From contig CAZDYP010000030.1 in assembly GCA_964509505.1 (NCBI GenBank), forward strand, positions 1 to 35,507: a DNA stretch of 35,507 nucleotides, written 5' to 3'. Positions 16,801-24,384 of the stretch are shown piece after piece. This stretch comes from CAZDYP01 sp964509505. GTDB taxonomy: Bacteria > Chloroflexota > Anaerolineae > JACRMK01. Each line of letters starts with the position of its first letter. Within the stretch, counting starts at the first letter, position 1. The translations under genes and the position numbers were made by a program. The notes beneath the pieces were generated by a model, which saw only the letters and a list, made by a program, of their open reading frames with translations, made no database searches and was not told where the DNA came from.

Positions 16801-17444
16801 TTTTTGTTCACCGCCCGCTCATAATCCTCTCTCGTATCCATATCTACCAACACGCTCGGATCGTCGAATACCACGTGCAAAATGTCGTCGGGATGGTCGC
16901 GCAAAATTTTCTGTAGCCCCGGCGCGCCCTCAATCGCCAGAATCTCAGCGCGATACTTCCGCACATCAATCAACAACGGATGCCCACGCTTCATTTGATA
17001 CGATGGCACCACCATCCCGCGCTTCGCGTCCGATTGCTCAAATGCCTCGCGCAATTTTGCCAGCGTCGTCGCCTTCATTTGCGGTTGATCGCACAGCACG
17101 ATGAATGCAGCGCGCACATCCTCACCCAATTGCGACACGCCAAATTGAATTGAGCTCAACATGCCGCCTTCACGATAATTGGGATTGAACTCGCACCGCA
17201 TCACTGCAGATTGGCAGTTGGAAGTTGGAGGGTGCACCTTACGCCTTGCGCTTTGCGCCTTCTCGCGCACCTCATTCGCTCGATGTCCCACCACCACCAC
17301 CACCTCATCCAACGGCGCTTGCATGAGCGTGCTGACGATTTCTTCGATGATGGTGTGGTCGCCCCAGGGCAGCAGCTGTTTCGGTTCACCCATGCGCCGT
17401 GACTCACCGGCGGCTAAGACAATCGCTGCAAATTTATCGCCCAT
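16788..17444 (-). CDS. mocA: MocA-like molybdenum cofactor cytidylyltransferase / NTP transferase
   Basis: 218 residues from the ATG at 17442-17444; an ATG five codons earlier lies in the repeat. It likely attaches CMP to molybdopterin to give the dinucleotide form used by xanthine dehydrogenase-family enzymes. Motifs: FAAIVLAAGESRRMGEPKQ (nucleotide binding), VVVVVGHRANEV, NPNYREGGMLSSIQFG and VLCDQPQM. The chain has an extra loop at about residues 60-82 (QSARRKVHPPTSNCQSAVMR) encoded by word-repeat DNA TTGGCAGTTGGAAGTTGGAG; most relatives go straight from the GHR strand to the NPNY loop. It follows coxL on the same strand, the common arrangement. Confidence 0.88.
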   Translation of the reverse strand: MGDKFAAIVLAAGESRRMGEPKQLLPWGDHTIIEEIVSTLMQAPLDEVVVVVGHRANEVREKAQSARRKVHPPTSNCQSAVMRCEFNPNYREGGMLSSIQFGVSQLGEDVRAAFIVLCDQPQMKATTLAKLREAFEQSDAKRGMVVPSYQMKRGHPLLIDVRKYRAEILAIEGAPGLQKILRDHPDDILHVVFDDPSVLVDMDTREDYERAVNKKGSG

Positions 17445-17454
17445 AAAAATAAAA

Positions 17455-17511
17455 ACCACAGAGACACAGAGGACACAGAGTTTTTCTCTGTGGTCTCTGT
17501 GCCTCTGTGGT
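17455..17511. repeat. Palindrome ACCACAGAGACACAGAG / CTCTGTG...CTCTGTGGT
   Basis: A long stem made of CACAGAG words with a TTTTT loop. It fills the gap between coxL and mocA. Resembles a widely dispersed CACAGAG-type intergenic repeat recalled from other bacterial genomes. Confidence 0.75.
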
Positions 17512-17534
17512 GTATATCCTCTCCGACAAATGAC

Positions 17535-20057
17535 CTACTTCTTCGCCGCTTTCTTCGCCATCACCTTCGCCTTCGCCGCAGGCTTCTTCGTCGCCTTGCC
17601 CATCGGCGTTCCACGCCCCTTGCCGTTGCCATTCGACTTGCGCGGCGTGCCACGTTTCACGGTGGTCGCCGCAAGCATCTTCACGACAGGCGCAGGCGTC
17701 ACCACCTTGTCCCAATCGCCCAGCTTGCCCAAGGCGCGCATCACACGCTCGGGTGACGCAGGCAGCTCGAAGATGCGTGTGCCAATCGCATTCGCTATCG
17801 CATTCGGAATCGCGCCCGCAGGCGGGACGATGCTCGGCTCGCCGACGATCTTCGCGCCGAAAGGACCATCTTCACTGGGTTGCTCAACGATGATCGTATC
17901 AATCATCGGCAAGTCGCGCGCAGTTGCTTTGCGATAGTCCAACAAACTTGCATTCGCCACCGACCCATTCGGGCGATACACGATTTCTTCCCACATCGCC
18001 GTGCCGATGCCTTGCACGGTGCCGCCTTGCATCTGCCCTTCGACCGCCATGCGGTTGATAGCCTTGCCCACGTCTTGCGCGGTGACGACACGCAAAATTT
18101 TCACGAAGCCCGTCTCTTCATCTACCTCCACGTCCACCACGCAGCCTGCATAACCCGGCGCGCCTTTGCGGCGCTCGACCGAGCTGTGCGCGAGAATCGG
18201 CGCGTACTTCGCCGTGAAGCCAGCCGTCATCTCGCTGAACTGGGGCCACGAGCGTTTTTTATCGGGATGGCTCTTGCTATGCACACCCACTTCGGTCATC
18301 GCAATATCATCTTCGCTCGTCTCAAATTCTTTTGCCGCCACCCGCAGCACTTGCGCTTTGGCTTCCTTGCACGCATTGAGGATGGCGACGCCCATCGAAT
18401 ACGTTACTTGGCTGCCGCCCGCTGCGGGGCCCCACGGCGCCGTGTCCGTGCTGACGCGATTGATACGCACTTTCGAGATGGGCAATTCCAGCGCCTCTGC
18501 CGCGATTTGCGCGAAGGAGGTGTAGCTGCCTGTCAGCTCAACCGTGCCGACGACGACCTCGAATGTGCCATCGCCATCTAACTTCACCATCGCTGACGCA
18601 GGCCCACGACCACCACCCCACCCACCAATCGCCAACCCACGACCTTGATGCTTGCCGAGCGGTTGTTTCCAAATTGGATGCGCTTTCAACGCTTGCAACA
18701 CCGCCTTCAAACCAATCTTCGGTTGTGGTGTGCCATCGGGGCGCGTCACGCCTTCCTCTGATGCGTTCAACAAGCGGAAGTCGAGCGGATGCATCCCAAC
18801 CTTCGCTGCCATCACGTCAATCTGTTGTTCGATGGCTGATGCAGAATTGGGACCGCCGGGCGCGCGATACGCCGCGACCGACTGCTTGTTCGTCAACACT
18901 TCGTAACCATCAATCAAGATGTTTGGAAACTTGTACGGCGCGGCAAGCATGATGGCGATAATAGACATCGGCGAGCCTGAATACGCCCCCGTATCCACGA
19001 TGACTTTGGCTTGAATCGCCGTGAGCGTCCCATCTTGCTTGCAGCCCGACTTGATGGTGATGACCGACGCGGGTGCGGGGTTCGATGATTGCAATTCTTC
19101 GTGGCGTGTATAGATGTGCTTCACCGGCCGCGCAATCTTCATGCTCATCAAGCCGACGAGCGGCGCGACAAGACCAAACTTCGCGCCAAAACCGCCGCCC
19201 ACTTCAGGTGTATGCACCGTGACTTGATGAATCGGCAAGCCCAACACTTCGGCGAGATGTTGTCGCTCGTAAAATTGTCCTTGGCACGAAACCCACGCAG
19301 TCAAGCGTTGGTTGATGGGATCCCAGCTCGCCGTCGCGTTCTGCGGTTCAAGATAGCCTTGATGCACCTGCGCCATCTTGTAGGTATGCTCGACGATGAT
19401 GTCCGATTCCGCGAAGCCCTTCTCGACATCGCCCACTTTGAAGACGATGTGATTGGCGACGTTGCGCGGTTTCGCCGCTTGCTCTGCTTCTTGCGCCAAG
19501 CCCGCCGCTTCACGAATGTCGCTATCGCCGATATCGTCGAGGTCAACCTCTTCTTCTTCGCCTTTCGCCTGCGCGGCATCGGCGTTGTGAATGTCCATGT
19601 CGGAGCTTGCCGCACCGCTGTGCAAAATTTCGGGCGCATCGGGCTTCATCGCGTCCAGCGCATCCAGCACATGCGGCAGCGCGTTGTATTTGACTTCGAT
19701 GAGACCGAGCGCTTGCTCCGCCGTGTGAATATCCACTGCGGCAACGGCGGCGACGGGTTGCCCCACGAAGAACACTTTGTCTTTCGCAAGGAATGAATCG
19801 CCGCGCGACCCCGCATTGAGATGCACACCGGGCCGCAAATCTTTGCCTGTCACCACACCGACGACGCCAGGCAATTTCTCTGCCTTGCGCGTATCAATCG
19901 AAACGATTTCGGCATGTGCGTATGGGCTGCCCAACACCTTCATGTACGTCATGTTTGGCAATTGCACGTCAATCCCAAAAACGGCTTTGCCCGTCACTTT
20001 GTCGCGCGCATCCACGCGCGGTATCGCCTGTCCAACGTAGGTTAGTTCAGCTGTCAT
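17535..20057 (-). CDS. coxL: Xanthine dehydrogenase-family molybdopterin-binding large subunit (CoxL/CutL-like)
   Basis: 840 residues. This is the molybdenum-containing catalytic subunit of an aldehyde/xanthine/CO-dehydrogenase-type hydroxylase. Seen: AIPRVDARDKVTGKAVFGID at the start, EPQNATASWDP, GGGFGAKFG (Mo-cofactor loop), AYRAPGGPNS, and GPFGAKIVGEPS with the catalytic Glu740. The CO-dehydrogenase loop AYRCSFR is absent, so it is not a form I CO dehydrogenase. Two extras lengthen it: an acidic insert at about 150-199 (GEEEEVDLDDIGDSD) and a Lys/Ala/Gly-rich tail of about 35 residues (KKPAAKAKVMAKKAAKK). GGGAGGG lies just before the ATG. The substrate is unknown. Confidence 0.92.
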   Translation of the reverse strand: MTAELTYVGQAIPRVDARDKVTGKAVFGIDVQLPNMTYMKVLGSPYAHAEIVSIDTRKAEKLPGVVGVVTGKDLRPGVHLNAGSRGDSFLAKDKVFFVGQPVAAVAAVDIHTAEQALGLIEVKYNALPHVLDALDAMKPDAPEILHSGAASSDMDIHNADAAQAKGEEEEVDLDDIGDSDIREAAGLAQEAEQAAKPRNVANHIVFKVGDVEKGFAESDIIVEHTYKMAQVHQGYLEPQNATASWDPINQRLTAWVSCQGQFYERQHLAEVLGLPIHQVTVHTPEVGGGFGAKFGLVAPLVGLMSMKIARPVKHIYTRHEELQSSNPAPASVITIKSGCKQDGTLTAIQAKVIVDTGAYSGSPMSIIAIMLAAPYKFPNILIDGYEVLTNKQSVAAYRAPGGPNSASAIEQQIDVMAAKVGMHPLDFRLLNASEEGVTRPDGTPQPKIGLKAVLQALKAHPIWKQPLGKHQGRGLAIGGWGGGRGPASAMVKLDGDGTFEVVVGTVELTGSYTSFAQIAAEALELPISKVRINRVSTDTAPWGPAAGGSQVTYSMGVAILNACKEAKAQVLRVAAKEFETSEDDIAMTEVGVHSKSHPDKKRSWPQFSEMTAGFTAKYAPILAHSSVERRKGAPGYAGCVVDVEVDEETGFVKILRVVTAQDVGKAINRMAVEGQMQGGTVQGIGTAMWEEIVYRPNGSVANASLLDYRKATARDLPMIDTIIVEQPSEDGPFGAKIVGEPSIVPPAGAIPNAIANAIGTRIFELPASPERVMRALGKLGDWDKVVTPAPVVKMLAATTVKRGTPRKSNGNGKGRGTPMGKATKKPAAKAKVMAKKAAKK

Positions 20058-20069
20058 TTACCCTCCCTA

Positions 20070-20166
20070 AAAGTGTCAAGCCTCAATGTGCCAAGTGTCA
20101 CGCGCCAAGTGTCACGCGCCAAGTAATACCTGACACCCGACACTTGACACTTGACGCTTGACACTG
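20070..20166. repeat. Word-repeat palindrome (AAGTGTC / GACACTT)
   Basis: Left part: tandem CCAAGTGTCACGCG words. Right part: tandem GACACTTGACACTTGACGCTT words that pair with them. It lies between coxS and coxL, inside the presumed operon. Confidence 0.75.
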
Positions 20167-20175
20167 AGCTTTTGT

Positions 20176-20709
20176 TTACATCGGTCCTTCCGAGATGAGC
20201 GGCTTCGCCATCACCGGCTGCGCCGCGCTCTCGTCCACCAGCTCGCCTTCGTCATACGCGGCCGCCCAGATGGCGCGCACGATTTTGTCGTAGCCCGTGC
20301 AACGACAGAGGTTGCCACCAATCGCATAGCGGATGTCGGCTTCAGTCGGCGTCGGATTTTTTTGCAAGAGCGCGTAGGCGGACATCAAGAAACCCGACGT
20401 GCAGATGGCGCACTGCAACCCGCCATAGCGCATGAACGCAACTTGCAATGGTGAGAGCTTGCCGTCTTGTGCGATGCCTTCAATAGTCGTAACCTTTCTG
20501 CCATCTGCTTCGGCGGCAAGCACGAGGCATGAGGTGACAGGCTTGCCATCCAAGAGGCACGTGCAAGCGCCACAGTCGCCCGTGCCACACCCTTCCTTCG
20601 ACCCCGTCAAGCCTAAATCGTCGCGCAACACTTCGAGCAAGGTGCGATATGGCGCGCACGTATGAGTAACAGCTTGATCGTTCAATGTGAATTTGATTGT
20701 CAGTTCCAC
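20176..20709 (-). CDS. coxS: 2Fe-2S subunit of a molybdenum hydroxylase (CoxS-like)
   Basis: 177 residues from GTG at 20707-20709, chosen because GGGAGG lies directly before it and the family normally starts at a sequence like ELTIKFTLND. The open frame runs 37 codons further upstream into a repeat (20743-20826). The subunit carries two 2Fe-2S clusters that pass electrons from the Mo site to FAD. Plant-type cluster: GCGTGDCGACTCLLDG plus a later Cys. Second cluster: QCAICTSGF and NLCRCTGYDKI. The chain ends with a 25-residue tail after the usual end. Confidence 0.94.
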   Translation of the reverse strand: MELTIKFTLNDQAVTHTCAPYRTLLEVLRDDLGLTGSKEGCGTGDCGACTCLLDGKPVTSCLVLAAEADGRKVTTIEGIAQDGKLSPLQVAFMRYGGLQCAICTSGFLMSAYALLQKNPTPTEADIRYAIGGNLCRCTGYDKIVRAIWAAAYDEGELVDESAAQPVMAKPLISEGPM

Positions 20710-20742
20710 GAATCCTCCCAACATGAGTTGGTATTTCGATGG

Positions 20743-20826
20743 TCGTTGCGAGCAGAGCGAAGCAACCTTTTCTTCGTATGCGGGCTTACTTCGCACCGCG
20801 CACTGCGCTGACGCTCGCAATGACGC
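20743..20826. repeat. Palindrome GTTGCGAGCAGAGCGAAGC / GCGCTGACGCTCGCAATGAC
   Basis: The arms at 20743-20766 and about 20806-20826 pair imperfectly. It resembles the TTGCGAGCGAAGCGAAGCAA type of dispersed repeat I recall from other genomes. It lies between coxS and the Uma2 remnant. Confidence 0.55.
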
Positions 20827-20841
20827 ATACAGTTCATTACA

Positions 20842-21198
20842 TCAGTTTGATTGTTCACCACGCAAGCGCGCTAGCTCCGCGCGCGCGCTCCCATTCTGCT
20901 TCGGCAGCCTGTCGCGCCGCCGCTTCAGAGTGCGCGCGTTGTTGGGCGAGCTGACGCGCTTCGGCTTCAGCCCGCGCGCGTTCTTCAGCCACTTCACGCG
21001 CTTCTNNNNNNNNNNNNNNNNNNNNNNNNNNNNNNNNNNNNNNNNNNNNNNNNNNNNNNNNNNNNNNNNNNNNNNNNNNNNNNNNNNNNNNNNNNNNNNN
21101 NNNNNTGTGATCTCAAAGACAACGGCGGGCGCGTGTCCTTCTTCCCACCATTTGTACACGCGTCGCTCGTGTTTCGTCACGCCTTTGACCACAAACAC
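20842..21198 (-). pseudogene. Uma2-family (DUF820) endonuclease remnant
   Basis: The stretch VFVVKGVTKHERRVYKWWEEG followed by APAVVFEIT is the central part of Uma2 (PD-(D/E)XK-like) proteins. The first roughly 80 residues of the family are missing, because the frame abuts the coxM stop codon. 100 N follow. Past the gap the coiled-coil tail (AREVAEERARAEAEARQ) is in one frame and ends at a TAG at 20871-20873, while its expected continuation ARAELARLRGEQSN is in another frame. So at least one frameshift lies in the GCGCGCGC run near 20880-20890. Truncation plus frameshift argue for a dead gene, but the gap prevents certainty. Confidence 0.65.
21006..21105. other. Scaffold gap of 100 N
   Basis: Exactly 100 unknown bases inside the Uma2 remnant; true length unknown. 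The adjacent sequence encodes an Ala/Glu/Arg-rich coiled coil that is repetitive at DNA level. Confidence 0.98.
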
Positions 21199-21205
21199 CT
21201 CAAGA

Positions 21206-22081
21206 CTACGAACCTTGCGCCTGTTTCACCGCCGCCAGCAGCGTGCGTTTCACCAGCACGCTCGTGATGTAGCGGCGATAGCCAGCCGAGCCGCGCACGT
21301 CGCTGATGGGTGATTCCTCCATCGCCGCTTGGTTCGCGGCTTTGGCAATGAATTCATCTGTGGGTGCATTGCCGCGCAGCAGCTCTTCGGCTTGGCGCGC
21401 GCGCATCGGCGTCGGCGCGACGGCGCCCAAAACGATTTTCGCCTCTTTGATCAAGCCTTCCTTATCGAGCACGACGTACGACGCAACGCCAACCATCGCG
21501 ATGTCCATCTGCGCGCGCGGTGTGTGGCGCACGTAATCACAACCGCTATGTGCGGGCGGTGTGGGGATATTGATAGCGACGAGCAGCTCATCGGGCGCAA
21601 GCACCGTCTTGCCGGGGCCGACGAAAAAATCTTCCAACGCGACGGTGCGCGTTTTACGCGGGCCTGCAATCGTGGCGGTTGCGCCATACGCAATGAGCGC
21701 CGGCACACTATCGGCAGACGGTGCAGCGTTGCAGATATTGCCGCCAATCGTCGCCGTGTTCTGAATTTGAAGCGAGCCAATAATCTCCGCGCCTTGCGCC
21801 AACGCAGAGAACTTCTCGCGGATACCCTTCGCCGCCAGCGCCTCAGCGATGGTCACTCCCGCGCCGATGGTCGCGCCGTCTTTCGCAGAAAACTTCACGG
21901 CTTTCAACTCTTTGATGTTCTTCACGCTCACCACGAAGTCAGGCGCCATCCCTTTGACATGCTCTTTAATCTGCACAAGCAAGTCGGTGCCGCCTGCGAG
22001 AACTTTGCCATTGGGCTTTTTAGCGAGAAGGGCTGCCGCTTCTTTCACGGTGTTGGGAACATAGTAAGCGAATTTATGCAA
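21206..22081 (-). CDS. coxM: FAD-binding subunit of a molybdenum hydroxylase (CoxM-like)
   Basis: 291 residues. The start is a TTG (22079-22081) with a strong GGAGGT five bases before it. The subunit takes electrons from the Fe-S protein to FAD. FAD-binding blocks: VLAGGTDLLVQIKEH near residue 27 and TATIGGNICNAAPSADS near 110. The C-terminal CO dehydrogenase flavoprotein domain ends with RGSAGYRRYITSVLVKR. It is the first gene of coxM-S-L-mocA read on the minus strand; the Uma2 debris lies between it and coxS. Confidence 0.94.
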   Translation of the reverse strand: MHKFAYYVPNTVKEAAALLAKKPNGKVLAGGTDLLVQIKEHVKGMAPDFVVSVKNIKELKAVKFSAKDGATIGAGVTIAEALAAKGIREKFSALAQGAEIIGSLQIQNTATIGGNICNAAPSADSVPALIAYGATATIAGPRKTRTVALEDFFVGPGKTVLAPDELLVAINIPTPPAHSGCDYVRHTPRAQMDIAMVGVASYVVLDKEGLIKEAKIVLGAVAPTPMRARQAEELLRGNAPTDEFIAKAANQAAMEESPISDVRGSAGYRRYITSVLVKRTLLAAVKQAQGS

Positions 22082-22103
22082 CGTAAACCTCCATAGAATG
22101 AAG

Positions 22104-22231
22104 TATTCAGGAGTCAGTAATCAGTAGTCAGTAGTCAGTAACCAGATTGAGTTCGATGGATCTTTTGCCAATCTGGCTACTGGCTACTGGCTACTCACGA
22201 CTGGCTACTGGCTACTGGCTACTCACGACTG
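22104..22231. repeat. Word-repeat palindrome (AGTCAGT / GGCTACT)
   Basis: Tandem CAGTAGTCAGTAGTCAGTAA on the left, a unique centre near 22150-22170, and tandem GGCTACT words plus two CTCACGACTG units on the right. The right end enters the coding frame of the SEC-C protein, giving its last residues and stop codon. Confidence 0.8.
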
Positions 22232-23030
22232 CCATCGTTGTCATGGTCTTGTGAACTTCTTGCGCGGTGAGCTTCACCACTTTGCCCTCCGCGTTCATCA
22301 TTGCGCCGCTCAAATCTAGCAGATGGTGATTGAATAGGTAGCTTGAGTCGCGCAGAAAATCGTTCCACGTCGCGTTGAAATGCGTGTCGGCATAGCTGCG
22401 ATATTTTTCTTGGGCGAACGCCAGCCAATCGTCTTTCTGCACGTTGGGAATGGGCTGCAGGGCAAGGATGAATTCGTTGAAGTCTTTGTGTGGCACGAGC
22501 CGCGCCAAATAGACCTCACCCACCTTCATCATGGGAGCGAAGTAGTCGTCGGCGATGTCGTAACTCTCATGACGCAAAAGTTCTTGCGCCCGAATCTTGC
22601 TGCTCCCCGTCGCTTCCATCACCTCGTACAACCCGAAGCGCGACGATTGCCACGCCCCCAAATAATCGCGCTCGATGGGGTGCAGGTAGCCCGCTGCTTG
22701 CGCGCGAAACACATCAATCAGACGTTGGCGGTCGAGGCTACTGCGATAATCCACCAGATACCATTCGAGGAAACGAGTGCTTTCTTCGTCGCTAAGATTC
22801 CCTTTGCCCATATCACGCCGCTTATCCCAAAACAATTCAAACGCCGCCTTCAAATCAGGCATGTAACGCGGTTTCTGAAAAAAGTCCGCCATGCGCCAGA
22901 AAAGCGACTGTCGCGCGCGGCGCGTTGTCAAACGGTCGGCGGCAGCGTCTTGGTCTTGTTTCCAGTGACAATGCTTGTACTTTTTGCCGCTGCCACAATG
23001 ACACAGGGCGTTGCGTCCAACTTTTGCCAT
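22212..23030 (-). CDS. SEC-C zinc-motif protein of unknown function
   Basis: 272 residues from the ATG at 23028-23030. The first residues AKVGRNALCHCGSGKKYKHC form a SEC-C zinc-binding motif (Cys10, Cys12, Cys21, His22), as at the end of SecA. The rest is an alpha-helical domain with many aromatic residues that I do not recognise; some SEC-C proteins of this layout are annotated only as hypothetical. The last five residues (VVSSQ) and the TAG stop are encoded by the AGTAGCC-type word repeat, so the original C-terminus may have been replaced. A GGA before the start is a weak ribosome site. Confidence 0.75.
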   Translation of the reverse strand: MAKVGRNALCHCGSGKKYKHCHWKQDQDAAADRLTTRRARQSLFWRMADFFQKPRYMPDLKAAFELFWDKRRDMGKGNLSDEESTRFLEWYLVDYRSSLDRQRLIDVFRAQAAGYLHPIERDYLGAWQSSRFGLYEVMEATGSSKIRAQELLRHESYDIADDYFAPMMKVGEVYLARLVPHKDFNEFILALQPIPNVQKDDWLAFAQEKYRSYADTHFNATWNDFLRDSSYLFNHHLLDLSGAMMNAEGKVVKLTAQEVHKTMTTMAVVSSQ

Positions 23031-23055
23031 GCGGTTCCTAATCAAAAAAGAGGTT

Positions 23056-23076
23056 GGGCAAATTGACAATTTGCCC
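23056..23076. repeat. Perfect palindrome GGGCAAATT-GAC-AATTTGCCC
   Basis: Nine-base perfect arms with a 3 nt loop, between the amidohydrolase stop and the SEC-C gene start on the minus strand. A related palindrome occurs at 33965-33983. Confidence 0.6.
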
Positions 23077-23149
23077 TACAAAACAAAGAACATTGTAACG
23101 GAATTGAAACAGAGGCGCAAACCGTTGTCCATATTTTAAGCTGCGCCCA

Positions 23150-24190
23150 TCACGTCAATTGGTAAAACGCACGCGCATTCTCCGCCATGATTTTCGTCTG
23201 GAGCGGTTCAGGCAGTTCAATCGGAAAGGCAGGTTCATTGGCATCCTGATGCCAATGCGGATAATCCGACGCATACATCAACATCTCGTCAGAGTCGAGC
23301 TGTTGCATCACTTCGAGCAATTGCTCAGGCTGTGGTGGCGCGTCGAGCGGTTGGGTCGTCAAGCGCATGTGCTGGCGGATGTAATCAGATGGAAGTTGCT
23401 TCACCCACGGCGTCTCGCGCCGCAAGCCCTTCCACTCTTTATCGAGTCGCCACATCAGCGACGGCATCCACGTGAAGCCGCCTTCAATCAACGCGACCCG
23501 CAACGTCGGAAACTGCTCAAACACGCCTTCGCTGACCAGGCTCAAGACTTGCGATTGGAAAATCGTCGCCATGTTCGCATAGTCTTCGATGTAATACGAG
23601 AACCAACCACTCGCCGTCGGCGGGTTACCCGGCGCGCCGCCGAAGTGAATGCCGATGACGAGGTTATGCTTGATGGCGGCTTCATAGACGGGGAAGTAGC
23701 GACGATTGCCATAAGGCGCTGCGGAGTGAGCGGGCAAGAAAATTTGCGCGAAGCCACGATGGTCGCCGCGTCGCTCAATCTCCTTCACCGCTAAATCAGG
23801 AAAGTGACTCGGCACGACCAGCGCCGCGCGCAAACGCGGTTCAGGCTCAAGCCAATGCTCAATCTGCCACTCGTTCACGGCTGTCGCAAACGCTTCGGCG
23901 GCATACGGATTGTGAATGCTTTCGATGGCATAGGCGCAATTGAGGATGCCAAACTCCGCGCCTGCCGCGTCGAGCGCTTGCGCGCGCAACGTGGCGAGGT
24001 CAGAGCCTGCGGGCGCACCCGATATGGGCACGGTATCAGGGCGCGCAGTCAGCGCCGCCTTCGGATGATACGCCGTATCAATCGGTCCCTTGAAACCCGT
24101 CTGCCTCACAGTCTCGCGCCAATATGCGGGCAAGTAGGGCAGCAACGCTTCTACGTTGGGCACGACGTTGTGCAAGTCACAGTCAATCAT
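23150..24190 (-). CDS. Amidohydrolase family 2 (ACMSD-like metal-dependent hydrolase/decarboxylase)
   Basis: 346 residues, a typical size. The fold is a metal-dependent TIM barrel. It starts MIDCDLHN, with the Asp-x-His metal pair at residues 5-7. Later features are NLVIGIHFGG (metal His), RVALIEGGFTWMPSLMWRLD and MYASDYPHWH (catalytic Asp), which are typical of the aminocarboxymuconate-semialdehyde decarboxylase-like group. Reaction and substrate cannot be told. It may share a transcript with the SEC-C gene about 120 bp downstream on the same strand. Confidence 0.88.
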   Translation of the reverse strand: MIDCDLHNVVPNVEALLPYLPAYWRETVRQTGFKGPIDTAYHPKAALTARPDTVPISGAPAGSDLATLRAQALDAAGAEFGILNCAYAIESIHNPYAAEAFATAVNEWQIEHWLEPEPRLRAALVVPSHFPDLAVKEIERRGDHRGFAQIFLPAHSAAPYGNRRYFPVYEAAIKHNLVIGIHFGGAPGNPPTASGWFSYYIEDYANMATIFQSQVLSLVSEGVFEQFPTLRVALIEGGFTWMPSLMWRLDKEWKGLRRETPWVKQLPSDYIRQHMRLTTQPLDAPPQPEQLLEVMQQLDSDEMLMYASDYPHWHQDANEPAFPIELPEPLQTKIMAENARAFYQLT

Positions 24191-24328
24191 GAGATGAATC
24201 CTCAGTCATGTATTCTAACAGCTTGAGTGTGGAGTGCTCGCGAATGCAGCTGGTTGATTGGTGGAAGCGATGTTACTCTTTTTGCCCTATCTCTGTCAAC
24301 CTCATTTGCCATCAGCAACTGGGCAGCG

Positions 24329-24368
24329 CGAAGGGGTCTTTGAGACCCTTCGGATTTAGTGTTAGAAT
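24329..24368 (+). promoter_or_regulatory. Sigma70-like promoter with a palindrome over the -35 box
   Basis: TTGAGA (24340-24345), a 17 nt spacer and TAGAAT (24363-24368) form a good vegetative promoter, with the DUF4032 ATG only 16 nt after the -10. The -35 lies in the middle of an inverted repeat, arms CGAAGGGGTCT and AGACCCTTCG (24329-24352), which could be an operator. Both readings are inference. Confidence 0.5.
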
Positions 24369-24384
24369 TGCGCCATACGGTGTT

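Noticed and set aside
19089..19796. Open frame opposite coxL
   Set aside because: Antisense to a well-supported gene; composition is Arg/His/Phe-rich and no motif was seen. Frames at 21329-22096 and 22380-23066 were rejected for the same reason.
17535..22081. Form I carbon monoxide dehydrogenase
   Set aside because: The large subunit lacks the AYRCSFR active-site loop and has AYRAPGGPNS instead, so it belongs to the wider xanthine dehydrogenase family with unknown substrate.
22104..22231. CRISPR array
   Set aside because: The units are 7 nt words in direct tandem without spacers of constant length, and no cas gene is present. The same holds for the other word-repeat gaps.
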